64,000 bases of DNA from Mycobacterium sp. NS-7484 (GCF_001953975.1 NZ_MBEJ01000106.1:16796-80795), one strand, 5' to 3'; shown: positions 28,590 to 37,958, counted from the stretch's first letter. The notes: generated by a model from the letters alone, not told the origin. Numbers and translations are program-made.

Positions 28590-28634
28590 GGCGGTTGTCG
28601 CTCGATTGTCGCGGATAGGCGGGCAGGTCGGACA
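28590..28634 (-). repeat. 45-base intergenic element, copy B (inverted)
   Basis: Reverse complement begins TGTCCGACCTGCCCG and ends GAGCGACAACCGCC. It is the inverted partner of 28325-28369 (35 of 45 identical). The two copies flank the perfect hairpin. Confidence 0.7.
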
Positions 28635-28677
28635 TCCTTTTTCCGCGCCGCCGTGCCGACGTGCAGCCGCCGAGACA

Positions 28678-30894
28678 TCAACCCGCCGGCGCGATGTCGA
28701 CCGGGATACCGTTGAGCACCGCGGTGCCCGAGAGCGGGTCCAGATGCGTGCCGTCGTTGAGCTGGTTGACATTCACCCCGGGTCGGGAGCTCGCCAGCGA
28801 CTGCCCGGTGCCGCCGCGGTCGTGGCCCCAGCCGTGCGGAAGTGACACCACACCGCGCCGCATGCCGTCGGTCACCTCGACCGGGGCCAGCAGCTCACCG
28901 CCGGGCCCCTTGACGACGGCGATGTCGGTGAGTCCCAACTCAGCCGCGTCGTCGGGGTGAATCTGCAGGGTGCAGGTGTTCAAGCCGCCCGCAAGCGCAG
29001 GCACGTTGTGCATCCAGCTGTTGTTGGACCGCAGGTGGCGCCGGCCGATCAGCAGGAACCCGCCCGCCGTGCGGCCGAGCGCGTCACGCAGCCGTGCGAC
29101 GTCGGCGGCGATCGGCTCCGGCGCGAGTTCGATCCGTCCACTAGGGGTCCGGAGGATCTCGGGGATGCGCGGGCGCAGCGGCCCCAGATCGATGCCGTGC
29201 GGGCTGGCCTTGAGTCGCGCCATGGTGAGTCCGTCCGGCTTGGCACCGAACGCGTCGCCGTAGGGCCCGATCCGCAGCATCATGTCCAGCCGTCGTTCAT
29301 AGCCGGGCCCGTCGTACAGCATCGCGGTGAGCTCGTCGACATTGCGCCCTGCCACCGGTGAATCGGGGTTGGCGACCTCCTTGGCCAGCGTCGTGGCGAT
29401 CACCTGGGCGTCGACCAGCGCGGGATCGCCGTCGTACCCGACGCCGTAGAGGATGAGCGCGAGCCGGGACAAGATCTCCGGTTCGCCGGGCCGCCCGTCC
29501 AGGGGCAGCGCCGGCGGGGTGTACCGCACGTTGTTGCGGACGGCGAGGTTGTTCAGCGCGACGTCGAAGTGGGCGCTGCGCGATGGCGGGGGCGGTGGCA
29601 GGATGACGTCGGCGTGCCGGGTGGTCTCGTTGAGGTACGGGTCGACGCTCAACATGAATTCGACACTGTCCAAAGCCTTGTCGAGCCGGTCGCCGTCGGG
29701 TGCGGACAGAACCGGGTTGCCGGCGATGGTGATCATCGCCTTGATCTGCCCCACGCCGGCAGTGTCGATCTCTTCGGCCAGCGCGGCGGCGGGGAGCTCG
29801 GACAGCGCCTCGAGGTATCCGGAGACCCGGCTGGTCCACCGCCCGGTCTTGAACCCGCGGCCCGGTTTCGGCGGGCGCGGTGCGGGTGCGGCGGCGCCGA
29901 GCGGGAACATCGCCCCGCCGGGCCGGTCGAGATTGCCGGTGAGGACGTTGATCACGTCGACGAGCCAACTGCTGATGGTGCCGAACTCGACCGTCGAGGT
30001 ACCGATCCGGCCGTAGACCGCGGCGGTCGGGGCGGCCGCGAGTTCGCGGGTCAACTCGCGGATCTCCTCGGCGGGCACCCCACAGGCCTGTTCCACGGCC
30101 TCGGGCGAGAACTCGTCGGCCAGGGCGCGGAGCTCCTCGAGGCCGGTGACGTGCTCGGCAAGCCGGCCGAGATCGACGAGATCCTCGTCGAACAGCGCGT
30201 GCACGATCGCGAACAGCAGCGCTGCATCGGTGCCGGGCCGTGGGGCGAGATGCCGGTCGGCGAGCTTGGCCGTCTGGGTGCGGGCCGGGTCGATGACGAC
30301 GAGCTTGCCGCCGCGCTTGCGCAGGGCGCGCAGCTTGCCGGGAAAATCGGCGGCCGTGGCCAGGCTGCCGTTGGATACCAAGGGATTCGCGCCGATGATC
30401 ACCAGGTAATCGGTGCGGTCGAGGTCGGGCACGGTGAACGCGACCGGGCTGCCGAACATCAGACCGAGTGCGACGTGCTTGGGCATCTGGTCGAGCGTGC
30501 TGGCGCTGAACGCCTGCCGGGTGCCCAGGCCCTTGATGATCAGCGGCGCATACAGGCTGCCGGCGATGGTGTGGGCGTTGGGGTTGCCGAGGTACACCCC
30601 GACCGATGCGCCGCCGTTCTCAGCGATCACCGCGCCGAGCCGCTCGGCGACCACCGCGTAGGCCTCGTCCCAGGTGGCCTCGGTCAGCACCCCGTCGCGC
30701 CGGACCAACGGCTGCGTCAGCCGGTCGGGATCGTTGTCGAGTTCGCCGAAGCTGGCCCCTTTGGGGCAGATGAATCCCGCACTGAACACGTCGTCGCGGT
30801 CCCCGCGGGCGCCGGTCACCCGGCCGTCAGAGGTCGTGAGCGTCAGGCCACAGGTGGCCTCGCAGAAGGGGCAGATCCGCAGGGCTGTGCTCAT
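28678..30894 (-). CDS. Molybdopterin-dependent oxidoreductase (Rv0197-like)
   Basis: 738 residues. The N-terminal [4Fe-4S] motif is CPFCEATC ... CPKGASFG. The three molybdopterin domains of the DMSO-reductase/formate-dehydrogenase family follow, with GNPNAHTIAGSLY, SASTLDQMPKHV and the C-terminal LIGRRHLRSNNSWMHN, and the dinucleotide-binding HPDDAAELGL. No Sec or Cys is evident at the metal-ligand position. No twin-arginine signal is present, so it is cytoplasmic. It resembles the M. tuberculosis oxidoreductase Rv0197, which sits elsewhere in that genome. Substrate unknown. No electron-transfer partner gene is adjacent. Confidence 0.9.
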   Translation of the reverse strand: MSTALRICPFCEATCGLTLTTSDGRVTGARGDRDDVFSAGFICPKGASFGELDNDPDRLTQPLVRRDGVLTEATWDEAYAVVAERLGAVIAENGGASVGVYLGNPNAHTIAGSLYAPLIIKGLGTRQAFSASTLDQMPKHVALGLMFGSPVAFTVPDLDRTDYLVIIGANPLVSNGSLATAADFPGKLRALRKRGGKLVVIDPARTQTAKLADRHLAPRPGTDAALLFAIVHALFDEDLVDLGRLAEHVTGLEELRALADEFSPEAVEQACGVPAEEIRELTRELAAAPTAAVYGRIGTSTVEFGTISSWLVDVINVLTGNLDRPGGAMFPLGAAAPAPRPPKPGRGFKTGRWTSRVSGYLEALSELPAAALAEEIDTAGVGQIKAMITIAGNPVLSAPDGDRLDKALDSVEFMLSVDPYLNETTRHADVILPPPPPSRSAHFDVALNNLAVRNNVRYTPPALPLDGRPGEPEILSRLALILYGVGYDGDPALVDAQVIATTLAKEVANPDSPVAGRNVDELTAMLYDGPGYERRLDMMLRIGPYGDAFGAKPDGLTMARLKASPHGIDLGPLRPRIPEILRTPSGRIELAPEPIAADVARLRDALGRTAGGFLLIGRRHLRSNNSWMHNVPALAGGLNTCTLQIHPDDAAELGLTDIAVVKGPGGELLAPVEVTDGMRRGVVSLPHGWGHDRGGTGQSLASSRPGVNVNQLNDGTHLDPLSGTAVLNGIPVDIAPAG

Positions 30895-30939
30895 GCCCCG
30901 AATTCTGCGCCGGTCAGGGCGTTTTGGTAAGCCTCCGGG

Positions 30940-31518
30940 TTACGGCGTTTCGTACACCTTTGGCTCGAGAGTGCCGATATAGGGAAGGTCGCGGTAGCGC
31001 TCGGCGAAGTCCAGGCCGTACCCGACGACGAATTCGTTGGGGATGTCGAAGCCCACGTAGGCGACGTCGAGTTCGGTCTTGACGGCCTCGGGTTTGCGCA
31101 GCAGCGTGCACACCCGAAGCGAGCGCGGATGGCGGGTGGCCAGGTTGCGCAGCAACCAGGACAGCGTCAGCCCCGAGTCGATAATGTCCTCGACGATCAG
31201 CACGTCGCGGTCATTGATGTCGCGGTCGAGATCTTTGAGGATCCGGACGACGCCGGAGGACGAGGTCGACGAGCCGTAGGAGCTGACCGCCATGAACTCC
31301 AGCTGGGTCGGCAGCGGGATGGTCCGGGCCAGGTCGGTGACGAACATGACCGCGCCCTTGAGCACGGTGACCAACAGCAGGTCGTCGTTGCCCAGGTTGT
31401 CGCGATACTCCTCGGCGATCGCCTCGGCGAGTTCGACGGTGCGGGCCCGGATCTGCTCCTCGGACAACAGCACCGATTTGATGTCTCCCGCATAGAGCTC
31501 GGCAGAGTCGACAGCCAC
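30940..31518 (-). CDS. hpt: Hypoxanthine phosphoribosyltransferase
   Basis: 192 residues. It salvages hypoxanthine and guanine to IMP and GMP. The PRPP-binding signature is VLIVEDIIDSGLTL, with LKGAVMFVTDL before it and the base-binding VGYGLDFAERYRDL near the end. It follows tilS by 45 bases on the same strand, the conserved tilS-hpt order. Confidence 0.96.
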   Translation of the reverse strand: MAVDSAELYAGDIKSVLLSEEQIRARTVELAEAIAEEYRDNLGNDDLLLVTVLKGAVMFVTDLARTIPLPTQLEFMAVSSYGSSTSSSGVVRILKDLDRDINDRDVLIVEDIIDSGLTLSWLLRNLATRHPRSLRVCTLLRKPEAVKTELDVAYVGFDIPNEFVVGYGLDFAERYRDLPYIGTLEPKVYETP

Positions 31519-31563
31519 TCCGACAGCGTGCCACGTGAAGGGGGCGGTTGACCAACGCGGGCG

Positions 31564-32535
31564 CTAGACGGGTTCGGTGTGCAACCTCAGGGCGCCGCCG
31601 CGGCGCGCCGCGAACAATCGCTGTTTGCGCAGCCCCGACCCGACGGCCACTCCGCCCTGCCCGCGCCATGCGGTCACCAGCCGGTCCACCCCGCGGATCT
31701 GGATGTCGGTCAGATCACAGGCGCCACCGTCGAGCAACCACGCTCGGATCACCCGGCGCCGCAGCGCGTCGGGCAGCTCGCTCAGCCGGCCGACGTCCAA
31801 ACCTTCGGCGTCCAACCCGTCGGCGCTCAGCGCCACCGCCAGCGCCTCGCGAGCCAACCCGTCGAGCGTCTCGGTGTCCTCGCGTAACGCGGTGGCGGTC
31901 CGGGCCAGTGCCTCGGCCACTCCCCCGCCGAGCACGTCCTCGAGTAAGGGCAGGACCTCGTGCCGCAACCGTGACCGGGTGAACCGGCGCTCGGCATTGT
32001 GCGGATCCTGCCACGGCACCAGCCCCAGCTCATCGCACGCGGCGTGGGTGAGCGCGCGTCGCACCCCCAGCAACGGCCGGTGCCAGGGTGGGTCGTGCGG
32101 ACGCATACCGGCGATCGAGCGGGGACCCGACCCGCGGCCCAAGCCCAGCAGCACCGTCTCGGCCTGGTCGTCGAGGGTGTGGCCGAGCAGCACCGGCGCA
32201 CCGTCGCGCGCTGCTTCCAGCGCCGCGTAACGAGCCCGGCGCGCGGCCGCCTCCGGTCCACCATCACGTCCGATGTCAACCGGAATCACTTGCGCACCAA
32301 CACAACCCAATTCCAGCGCCTGATGCCGGGCAGTGTCGGCCACGGTATCCGAATTCGCCTGCAAACGATGATCGACGATCAACGCGGTGGTGGGCCGCAA
32401 TTGGGCCGCCACGGCCGTCAGCGCCAGGGAGTCCGGGCCCCCGGACAGCGCCACGCACCAGCGGGAGCCGTCGATCTTCGCGTCTGCAGCCTTCACCGCG
32501 TGCCGCAGCGCGGCTACAGCACCCGGTCGATCCAT
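31564..32535 (-). CDS. tilS: tRNA(Ile)-lysidine synthetase
   Basis: 323 residues from ATG at 32535 (MDRPGAVAAL); the open frame further upstream is antisense-type spillover into the previous gene. It converts the wobble C of tRNA-Ile(CAU) to lysidine. The PP-loop ATPase motif SGGPDS is at residues 31-36. HTLDDQAETVLLGLGRGSG and the family's RPLLGVRR segment follow. It overlaps the upstream metalloprotease gene by 22 bases, so the two are cotranscribed. Confidence 0.95.
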   Translation of the reverse strand: MDRPGAVAALRHAVKAADAKIDGSRWCVALSGGPDSLALTAVAAQLRPTTALIVDHRLQANSDTVADTARHQALELGCVGAQVIPVDIGRDGGPEAAARRARYAALEAARDGAPVLLGHTLDDQAETVLLGLGRGSGPRSIAGMRPHDPPWHRPLLGVRRALTHAACDELGLVPWQDPHNAERRFTRSRLRHEVLPLLEDVLGGGVAEALARTATALREDTETLDGLAREALAVALSADGLDAEGLDVGRLSELPDALRRRVIRAWLLDGGACDLTDIQIRGVDRLVTAWRGQGGVAVGSGLRKQRLFAARRGGALRLHTEPV

Positions 32536-33563
32536 CGTTGCGGCTCGTCGATCTCGTCGGGTTGCGGCAAGGTCTCCGGACCCGACCACACGGTGTTGAA
32601 CCGGGCCATGCCCACCGCAGACACCACGTGGTCGACGAATGCCTTGCCGCGGGTGTACTGACTCATCTTGGCGTCGAACCCGAGCAGCGCCCGGACCAGT
32701 CGCTGCACGGGCGGCTGCTTGCGTTGCCGGCGTTCGTCGAAGCGGCGCCGAATGGTCGACACGGTGGGCACCACCGCAGGCCCGACGGCATCCATCACGT
32801 GGTCGGCGTGGCCCTCGAGCAGGGTGCCCAACACCAACAGCTGATCCAGCGCGCGACGTTGCGGCTCGGCCTGCACGGCACGCATCAGACCGAGCACGCC
32901 GGATGAGCGCGGGTCCGCGTTTGCGCCGCCGCGTTGGTTGCGGACGAACTCCGCGAGCCGGCCGAGCACGTTCGAGACGTCGTCGCCCGCGTCCTGGGTG
33001 AGCACCGCCAGTGACTGCGACATGTGGTCGGTCAGCCACGGGTTGGCCCGGAACTGCACCCGGTGGGTGACCTCGTGCAGGCACACCCAGAGCCGGAAAT
33101 CTGTTGGGACAACCCGCAATTGACGTTCGACGGCGATGACGTTGGGGTAGACCAGCAGTAGCTCGCCGCCGTCGGCGGCAAACGGATCGTATTGGCCGAG
33201 GATGCCGGTGGAGATGAACGCCAGCACCGCACCGGTCTGCGCCCCGGTCACCCGACCGGTGACGACACCCGGCTTGTCACCTTCGGTCGCACCCGTCATC
33301 ACCCGCATGGAGCGGGTCGCCGCCCGAATCCACTCGGGACGGTCGAGGATGCGCGCCTCGGGCACCTCGGCGCCCTCGATCAGCCCGGTGACCTCACGCA
33401 CCGGCAACTCGGCTGCCTTGGAACTTTCCGAGAGCTGCTCGATCACCTGGTCGCGGGTGTAATCGGAGCAGGCCGGAGCCGCCTTGGCCAACTTGGCCCC
33501 GACCGTCGCGGCGAAATCCCAGTCGACCGCGCGGCCCGCCGTCATCGTGGCGCGCTCGCTCAT
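32514..33563 (-). CDS. Zinc-dependent metalloprotease-like protein (DUF2342; Rv3626c-like)
   Basis: 349 residues from ATG at 33563 (MSERATMTAG). The HExxH zinc motif is HEVTHRVQF near residue 155, with a downstream Glu/His candidate third ligand in LLEGHADHVMDAVG. This is the actinobacterial DUF2342 family, found beside tilS and dacB. Biochemical role unknown. It overlaps tilS by 22 bases and the PBP4-type gene by 4. Confidence 0.9.
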   Translation of the reverse strand: MSERATMTAGRAVDWDFAATVGAKLAKAAPACSDYTRDQVIEQLSESSKAAELPVREVTGLIEGAEVPEARILDRPEWIRAATRSMRVMTGATEGDKPGVVTGRVTGAQTGAVLAFISTGILGQYDPFAADGGELLLVYPNVIAVERQLRVVPTDFRLWVCLHEVTHRVQFRANPWLTDHMSQSLAVLTQDAGDDVSNVLGRLAEFVRNQRGGANADPRSSGVLGLMRAVQAEPQRRALDQLLVLGTLLEGHADHVMDAVGPAVVPTVSTIRRRFDERRQRKQPPVQRLVRALLGFDAKMSQYTRGKAFVDHVVSAVGMARFNTVWSGPETLPQPDEIDEPQRWIDRVL

Positions 33564-34942
33564 GTGCCGCACCCGCAGGAGCGGAGCACCGCGGCCAACG
33601 CATCGATCGCCGTGCGCCCGGTCGGCCCGGCATTGTTGGAGATCAAGGCGAAGGTGAGCACCCGGCCGCTGTCGTCGGTGACGATGCCGGCCAACGCGTT
33701 GGTCCCGGTCAGTGAGCCGGTCTTGGCGCGCAGCCAACCCGCGGCGTCCCGCCCGGCGGCGGTGTCGAGGTAGCGGTTGGACAGCGTGCCGCTTCCGCCG
33801 GCGATCGGCAGCAGGTCCACCAGTGGCCGCACCGCCGGCTCGGTGTTGCCCGCCGCGACGCTGACCACCTCGTCGAGAATCCGCGCCGTCAACCGGTCAT
33901 CGACCGACAGTCCGCTGGAATCCACCAACTTCACCGCCGACGTGTCGATACCGATGCCCTCGAGTTCGTTCAGCACCGCGTCGACGCCCCCGGCGAAGCT
34001 CTGCGGCCGGTGCTGCACCGCCGCCACCTCGCGGGCGATGGACTCGGCCATCACGTTGTCGGATTCGTTCATCATCTGGCGCAACCGCTCGATCAGCGGC
34101 GCCGATTGCACCGAGGCGATCTGCCGGCCACCCGAAACCGAGCTGGGCAGCACGGTCACCGCCGACGGGTCCACCCGCAGGGCCACCGCCAGCGCCCGGC
34201 CCGCATCCAGTGCCGGTGTGGTGGACCGTCTGGACTCGACCGTCGTCGGCTGGGTGCGTCCGCCGTCGAGCATCACCGGTTCCATCGGCGCGATGTCGCC
34301 ACCGTCGATGTCGGCGGGGTCCCAGCCCGGCGCCATCGCCGGACCGCTGTACTCGCTGGTGTCCACGCGGACCGCGGTGACGGTGACCCCGCTGCTGCGG
34401 ACCTGCTCGGCCAGGTCGCTGATCCGGGCGGCACCCTTGTACCAGGTGTCGATGCCCTCCGGCGCCGCTGAGAGCGTGGTGTCCCCGCCACCCTTCAGCA
34501 CCACCAGACCGGGCTGCGAGTCGACGGCCAGGACCGTGGTGGTCAGCCGGGCATCGCGGTCCAGCGCCAGCAGTGCGGCGGCCGTGGTGAGCACCTTGTT
34601 GACCGAGGCCGGCTGCATCGGCACCCCGGAGTTCTGTTCCCACAGTTCGGCACCGGTCTCGGCGTCGGTGATCCGGCCGGTCAGCGCGCCGAGATCGGGG
34701 TTGGCCAGGGCCGGTGCCAGCGCGGCGGCCAGCCCATCGGCGGTCGGAATCGGCGCTGACATGTCCACCGGAATGACGCCCGGGCTGGCGGTCACGAGCG
34801 CGGGCGCGGGCTTGGCGGCCTCGGCACTGCTGGACTGGTGGCCGGTGAGCACTGCGGCGACCGCGACGACGGCCGCAACCAACACCAGGACCACGACGCC
34901 AACCGCCACATGGGTGGACTGCCGCCACCGAGTGGGCCGCAT
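33560..34942 (-). CDS. dacB: D-alanyl-D-alanine carboxypeptidase/endopeptidase, PBP4 type
   Basis: 460 residues from ATG at 34942 (MRPTRWRQS). One N-terminal transmembrane/signal segment (about 12-34) anchors it outside the membrane. Three active-site motifs of the S13 family are visible: S-x-x-K (ASVNK), S-x-N (ESDNVMAE) and K-T-G (RAKTGSLTG). It trims or cleaves peptidoglycan cross-links. It matches Rv3627c by position: divergent from ppa, and coupled to the DUF2342 gene by a 4-base overlap. Confidence 0.94.
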   Translation of the reverse strand: MRPTRWRQSTHVAVGVVVLVLVAAVVAVAAVLTGHQSSSAEAAKPAPALVTASPGVIPVDMSAPIPTADGLAAALAPALANPDLGALTGRITDAETGAELWEQNSGVPMQPASVNKVLTTAAALLALDRDARLTTTVLAVDSQPGLVVLKGGGDTTLSAAPEGIDTWYKGAARISDLAEQVRSSGVTVTAVRVDTSEYSGPAMAPGWDPADIDGGDIAPMEPVMLDGGRTQPTTVESRRSTTPALDAGRALAVALRVDPSAVTVLPSSVSGGRQIASVQSAPLIERLRQMMNESDNVMAESIAREVAAVQHRPQSFAGGVDAVLNELEGIGIDTSAVKLVDSSGLSVDDRLTARILDEVVSVAAGNTEPAVRPLVDLLPIAGGSGTLSNRYLDTAAGRDAAGWLRAKTGSLTGTNALAGIVTDDSGRVLTFALISNNAGPTGRTAIDALAAVLRSCGCGT

Positions 34943-35069
34943 ATTTCTCCTGCTCTGCCGGTGGTGGGAACGAGCCACCCGTTTAGGCCAGACTATCGCT
35001 CGATTAGGGTTGACCCGCGTCGTCGCCCGACGACCCAAGCCTGACCGCAGATGCGAAGGAGCCGCGACG

Positions 35070-35558
35070 GTGAAGTTCGACGTCGTCATCGAGATCCCGA
35101 AGGGTTCACGCAACAAGTACGAGGTTGACCACGAGACCGGCCGGGTCAAGCTCGACCGCTACCTGTACACCTCGTTCGGCTACCCGACCGATTACGGGTT
35201 CTTCGAGGACACTCTCGGCGAGGACGGCGATCCGCTGGATGCGCTGGTGCTGCTGCCCGAGTCGGTGTTCCCCGGTTGCACCGTCGAGGCCCGCCCGGTC
35301 GCGATGTTCAAGATGACCGACGAGGCCGGCGGCGACGACAAGCTGCTGTGCGTGCCGGCCGGTGACCCGCGCTGGGATCACATCCAGGATCTCGCCGACG
35401 TGCCGCAGTTCGAGCTCGACGCCATCAAGCACTTCTTCGTGCACTACAAGGACCTCGAGCCGGGCAAGTTCGTCAAGACGGCCGACTGGGTGGGCCGCGA
35501 AGAGGCCGAGGCCGAATTGCAGCGTTCGGTCGAGCGCTTCAAGAACTCCGGGCACTGA
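35070..35558 (+). CDS. ppa: Inorganic pyrophosphatase
   Basis: 162 residues from GTG at 35070, with a good ribosome-binding site (AAGGAG, 8 bases upstream). It hydrolyses pyrophosphate. Family-I motifs are present: EIPKGSRNKYEVD, the metal-binding DGDPLDALVL and KHFFVHYKDLEPGKFVK. The length equals that of M. tuberculosis Ppa. It is divergent from dacB, with 127 bases between the starts. Confidence 0.96.
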   Translation: MKFDVVIEIPKGSRNKYEVDHETGRVKLDRYLYTSFGYPTDYGFFEDTLGEDGDPLDALVLLPESVFPGCTVEARPVAMFKMTDEAGGDDKLLCVPAGDPRWDHIQDLADVPQFELDAIKHFFVHYKDLEPGKFVKTADWVGREEAEAELQRSVERFKNSGH

Positions 35559-35627
35559 GCCCGGCTGAACCAGCCTGATTTAGCCCGGTTGTAACACCGG
35601 GTAACTCCCCTGTGCTCTGGGGCTTTC

Positions 35628-35975
35628 ATGCTTGACCAGGTGTTGATGCATCAGGGCGTGGGACTTGAGGCGTACAACGCATTGCCGGTGCGGCGTGCGG
35701 TGCACGCCGTCTACGAGTGCTGCTACAGCGTCGTGCTGGCGACCGATCTGGCCGGCGGTCGACCCTATGCCGACCACGACGCACTGTTGCGGCGGGCCGA
35801 TGCGCTGCTCTTCAGCTTGGGCGAGGCCTCCATCGACCGCGTGTTGCAGGCATATCCGCATATCGCCGAGCTGGAACCAAACATGGCATCGGTGGTCCGT
35901 CACGAGCTGGTCCGCATCAACCGCGCGCGGCTGGAGCGCATGCTCGGACCTGAGGGCGGCTTCGACAACTGGTGA
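35628..35975 (+). CDS. Small OHCU-decarboxylase-like protein
   Basis: 115 residues. The sequence (LMHQGVGLEAYNALPVRRAVHAVYECCYS, split as HQGVGLEAYNALPVRRAVHA and VYECCYS) resembles the N-terminal half of 2-oxo-4-hydroxy-4-carboxy-5-ureidoimidazoline decarboxylases of uric-acid breakdown. It is shorter than the usual 160-180 residues, and no other urate genes are near. It may be a truncated or repurposed member. It is followed after 43 bases by the hydroxyacid dehydrogenase. Confidence 0.75.
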   Translation: MLDQVLMHQGVGLEAYNALPVRRAVHAVYECCYSVVLATDLAGGRPYADHDALLRRADALLFSLGEASIDRVLQAYPHIAELEPNMASVVRHELVRINRARLERMLGPEGGFDNW

Positions 35976-36018
35976 GTCGGCAGGCTTACGGTGGCTACAT
36001 CCCGACCGAGGAGTATGT

Positions 36019-36996
36019 GTGCCTGCACCCGATCACGCCCACCGCGTCTTACAGGTGGGCCCGCTCAAACCGTCACTCGCCGAGACCCTGCGCACGGGCT
36101 ATGACGCACTGGTCCTGCCCGACGGGCCCGAGCGCGCAACCTTCCTCCAACAGCACGGCGCGGCAGTCCTGGCGGTGGTGACGTCGGGACGTACCGGGGT
36201 GGATGCACGGCTGATGTCCGCACTGCCGAACCTGGGCGTGGTGGTGAACTTCGGCGTCGGATACGACACGACGGACATCGAGGCTGCCGCCGCACGCCAC
36301 GTCATGGTCAGCAACACCCCCGATGTCCTGAGCGATTGCGTGGCCGACACGGCCGTGGGTTTGTTGATCGACACGATGCGACAGTTCCCGGCCGCCGAAC
36401 GGTATCTACGGGCCGGGCATTGGGCAGCGGTCGGTAATTATCCGCTGACCCACAAGGTTTCGGGCTCGCGCGTGGGCATCATCGGGCTGGGTCGGATCGG
36501 CCAGGCGATCGCCACCCGGTTGGTCGCCTTCGGCTGCCCGATCAGTTATCACAACCGGCGTGTGGTCACCGACTCCCCTTATCCCTATGTTTCGTCCGCC
36601 GTCGAGTTGGCGCGCCAGGTCGACGTCCTGATCATCGCCGCGGCGGGCGGCAGCGGGACACGCCACCTCGTCGACCGGAAGGTGCTCGACGCGCTGGGAC
36701 CCGACGGCTACCTGATCAACATCGCCCGCGGCAGCATCGTCGACGAACAGGCGCTCGTCGAGGCACTGACCGACGGCCGGCTGGCCGGCGCCGGGCTCGA
36801 CGTGTTCACCGACGAACCCCACGTGCCCGAGGCGCTGCTGGGCCTGGACAACGTGGTGTTGCTGCCCCACGTCGGGAGCGGGACGGTGGAGACCCGGGCC
36901 GCCATGGAGGCACTGACCCTGGCCAACCTGGACAAGTTCCTCGAATCCGGAGAACTGGTGACGCCGGTGCCGTTGCCCGCGGCATCACGTACCTAG
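36019..36996 (+). CDS. D-isomer-specific 2-hydroxyacid dehydrogenase
   Basis: 325 residues from GTG at 36019, chosen because of a GAGGAG ribosome-binding site just upstream and because the family N-terminus (VLQVGPLKPSL) follows. NAD(P)-binding motif GIIGLGRIGQAIA. Catalytic residues are in the family blocks NIARGSIVDEQAL (Arg), TDEPHVPEALL (Glu) and LLPHVGSGT (His). Likely a glyoxylate/hydroxypyruvate-reductase-type enzyme; exact substrate not predictable. It converges with the next membrane-protein gene with three bases between stops. Confidence 0.9.
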   Translation: MPAPDHAHRVLQVGPLKPSLAETLRTGYDALVLPDGPERATFLQQHGAAVLAVVTSGRTGVDARLMSALPNLGVVVNFGVGYDTTDIEAAAARHVMVSNTPDVLSDCVADTAVGLLIDTMRQFPAAERYLRAGHWAAVGNYPLTHKVSGSRVGIIGLGRIGQAIATRLVAFGCPISYHNRRVVTDSPYPYVSSAVELARQVDVLIIAAAGGSGTRHLVDRKVLDALGPDGYLINIARGSIVDEQALVEALTDGRLAGAGLDVFTDEPHVPEALLGLDNVVLLPHVGSGTVETRAAMEALTLANLDKFLESGELVTPVPLPAASRT

Positions 36997-36999
36997 GCT

Positions 37000-37413
37000 T
37001 CACGTACCTGGTCGTGCCGAGTCATGCGCGCCGACGCCGGAGGTCCGGACCAGCACCGACAGCACCACGGCGGCCAGCAGCAGCGCCGGAACGTCGCCCA
37101 ACAGGTGGCCCATGTGGTGGCCGCTGCCGAAGGACTGCACGGCCATGATGGCCGCATGCACGACGCTCGATGCGACCGTGAACCAGATCAGGCTGAGGTT
37201 GGCCGCAAGCCGTCGCGCCGCGTTCCAGAGAAACAGCCCGAGCGTCACGTACAACCCGACGATCATCATGAAGTAGTCGGACTCGTACGGTGCGCCGTGA
37301 TGCCAGGCCCACCCGGCCGGCCACACCACGGCCAGCGGATAGAGCAGGATCATCACCGCGCCGAACACGACGAGCGCGATCTGGAGAAGCCGGTAGCTGC
37401 GTGAAGGTGCCAT
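37000..37413 (-). CDS. Four-helix integral membrane protein (DUF6632-like)
   Basis: 137 residues from ATG at 37413 (MAPSRSYRLLQ), preceded by a strong ribosome-binding site (TAGGAGGCGGGGCC). Four transmembrane segments at about 8-28, 45-62, 70-92 and 108-125, with a His-rich loop (GSGHHMGHLLG). No catalytic motif. The family name is from memory. Confidence 0.75.
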   Translation of the reverse strand: MAPSRSYRLLQIALVVFGAVMILLYPLAVVWPAGWAWHHGAPYESDYFMMIVGLYVTLGLFLWNAARRLAANLSLIWFTVASSVVHAAIMAVQSFGSGHHMGHLLGDVPALLLAAVVLSVLVRTSGVGAHDSARPGT

Positions 37414-37595
37414 GGCCCCGCCTCCTAGGAGTGGAACCTCCAGCATCGCACTGCCGACCGTCACCACGTGGGCTGATGGAGCAGGTGGAGCGCGGTCCGT
37501 CGGTGATTCGTCTGGGCCCACAGTGGCAGAAGGGCGACACCCCGCTAGTATTTGTCGACGTCTCCAGAGGCGCACGGATCACGTCGGAGGTGACG

Positions 37596-37958
37596 ATGAA
37601 TAGCCAACCGGACCCGGCAAGCTGCTCGGTGGAAGAGAGCCGCGTCGGAGAGGTGAGTGTGGTGGCAGTGGCCGGCACGGTCGACATGCTCACCGCACCC
37701 AAACTCGAAGAGGCGATCGGTGCTGCCGCCAAGAGCTCGCCGTCGGCCGTGGTTGTCGATTTGAGTGCCGTGGAATTCCTGGCATCGGCCGGGATGGGAG
37801 TGTTGGTTGCCGCACGGGAAGAACTGGGCGACGCTGTGCGGTTCGCCGTCGTCGCCGACGGCCCGGCCACCAGCCGCCCGCTCAAATTGGTCGGAATCGC
37901 CGAAGTCGTAGATCTTTTCGCGACGCTCGACGAGGCTTTGGCCGCATTGAAGACATAA
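37596..37958 (+). CDS. STAS-domain anti-sigma factor antagonist
   Basis: 120 residues from ATG at 37596, with GGAGG six bases ahead. STAS fold: VSVVAVAGTVDMLTAPKLEEA, then VVVDLSAVEFLASAGMGVLV, where the Ser in ASAG is the expected phosphorylation site. In partner switching the unphosphorylated form binds the anti-sigma kinase and frees the sigma factor. It is followed after 33 bases by the RsbW-like kinase and faces the convergent SpoIIE-phosphatase operon that could dephosphorylate it. Confidence 0.88.
   Translation: MNSQPDPASCSVEESRVGEVSVVAVAGTVDMLTAPKLEEAIGAAAKSSPSAVVVDLSAVEFLASAGMGVLVAAREELGDAVRFAVVADGPATSRPLKLVGIAEVVDLFATLDEALAALKT

Larger units (their letters stand above)
28272..28677. 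other. Gene-free intergenic stretch with repeat structure
   Basis: 406 bases between the convergent lpqG and the molybdopterin oxidoreductase. Open frames here have no family resemblance. The stretch holds two inverted copies of a 45-base element and a perfect 18-base-pair hairpin roughly midway between them, listed separately. Confidence 0.7.

Noticed and set aside
28561..28634. CRISPR-like or REP13E12-like repeat
   Set aside because: Only two inverted copies, no spacer array, and no 13E12-type coding region; a named family cannot be supported.
29569..30930. 453-residue open frame opposite the molybdopterin oxidoreductase
   Set aside because: Antisense shadow; the minus-strand gene has complete motifs along its whole length.
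35584..35601. Small hairpin after ppa (6-bp stem, six-base loop)
   Set aside because: Short stem and no T-tract; too weak to call a terminator.
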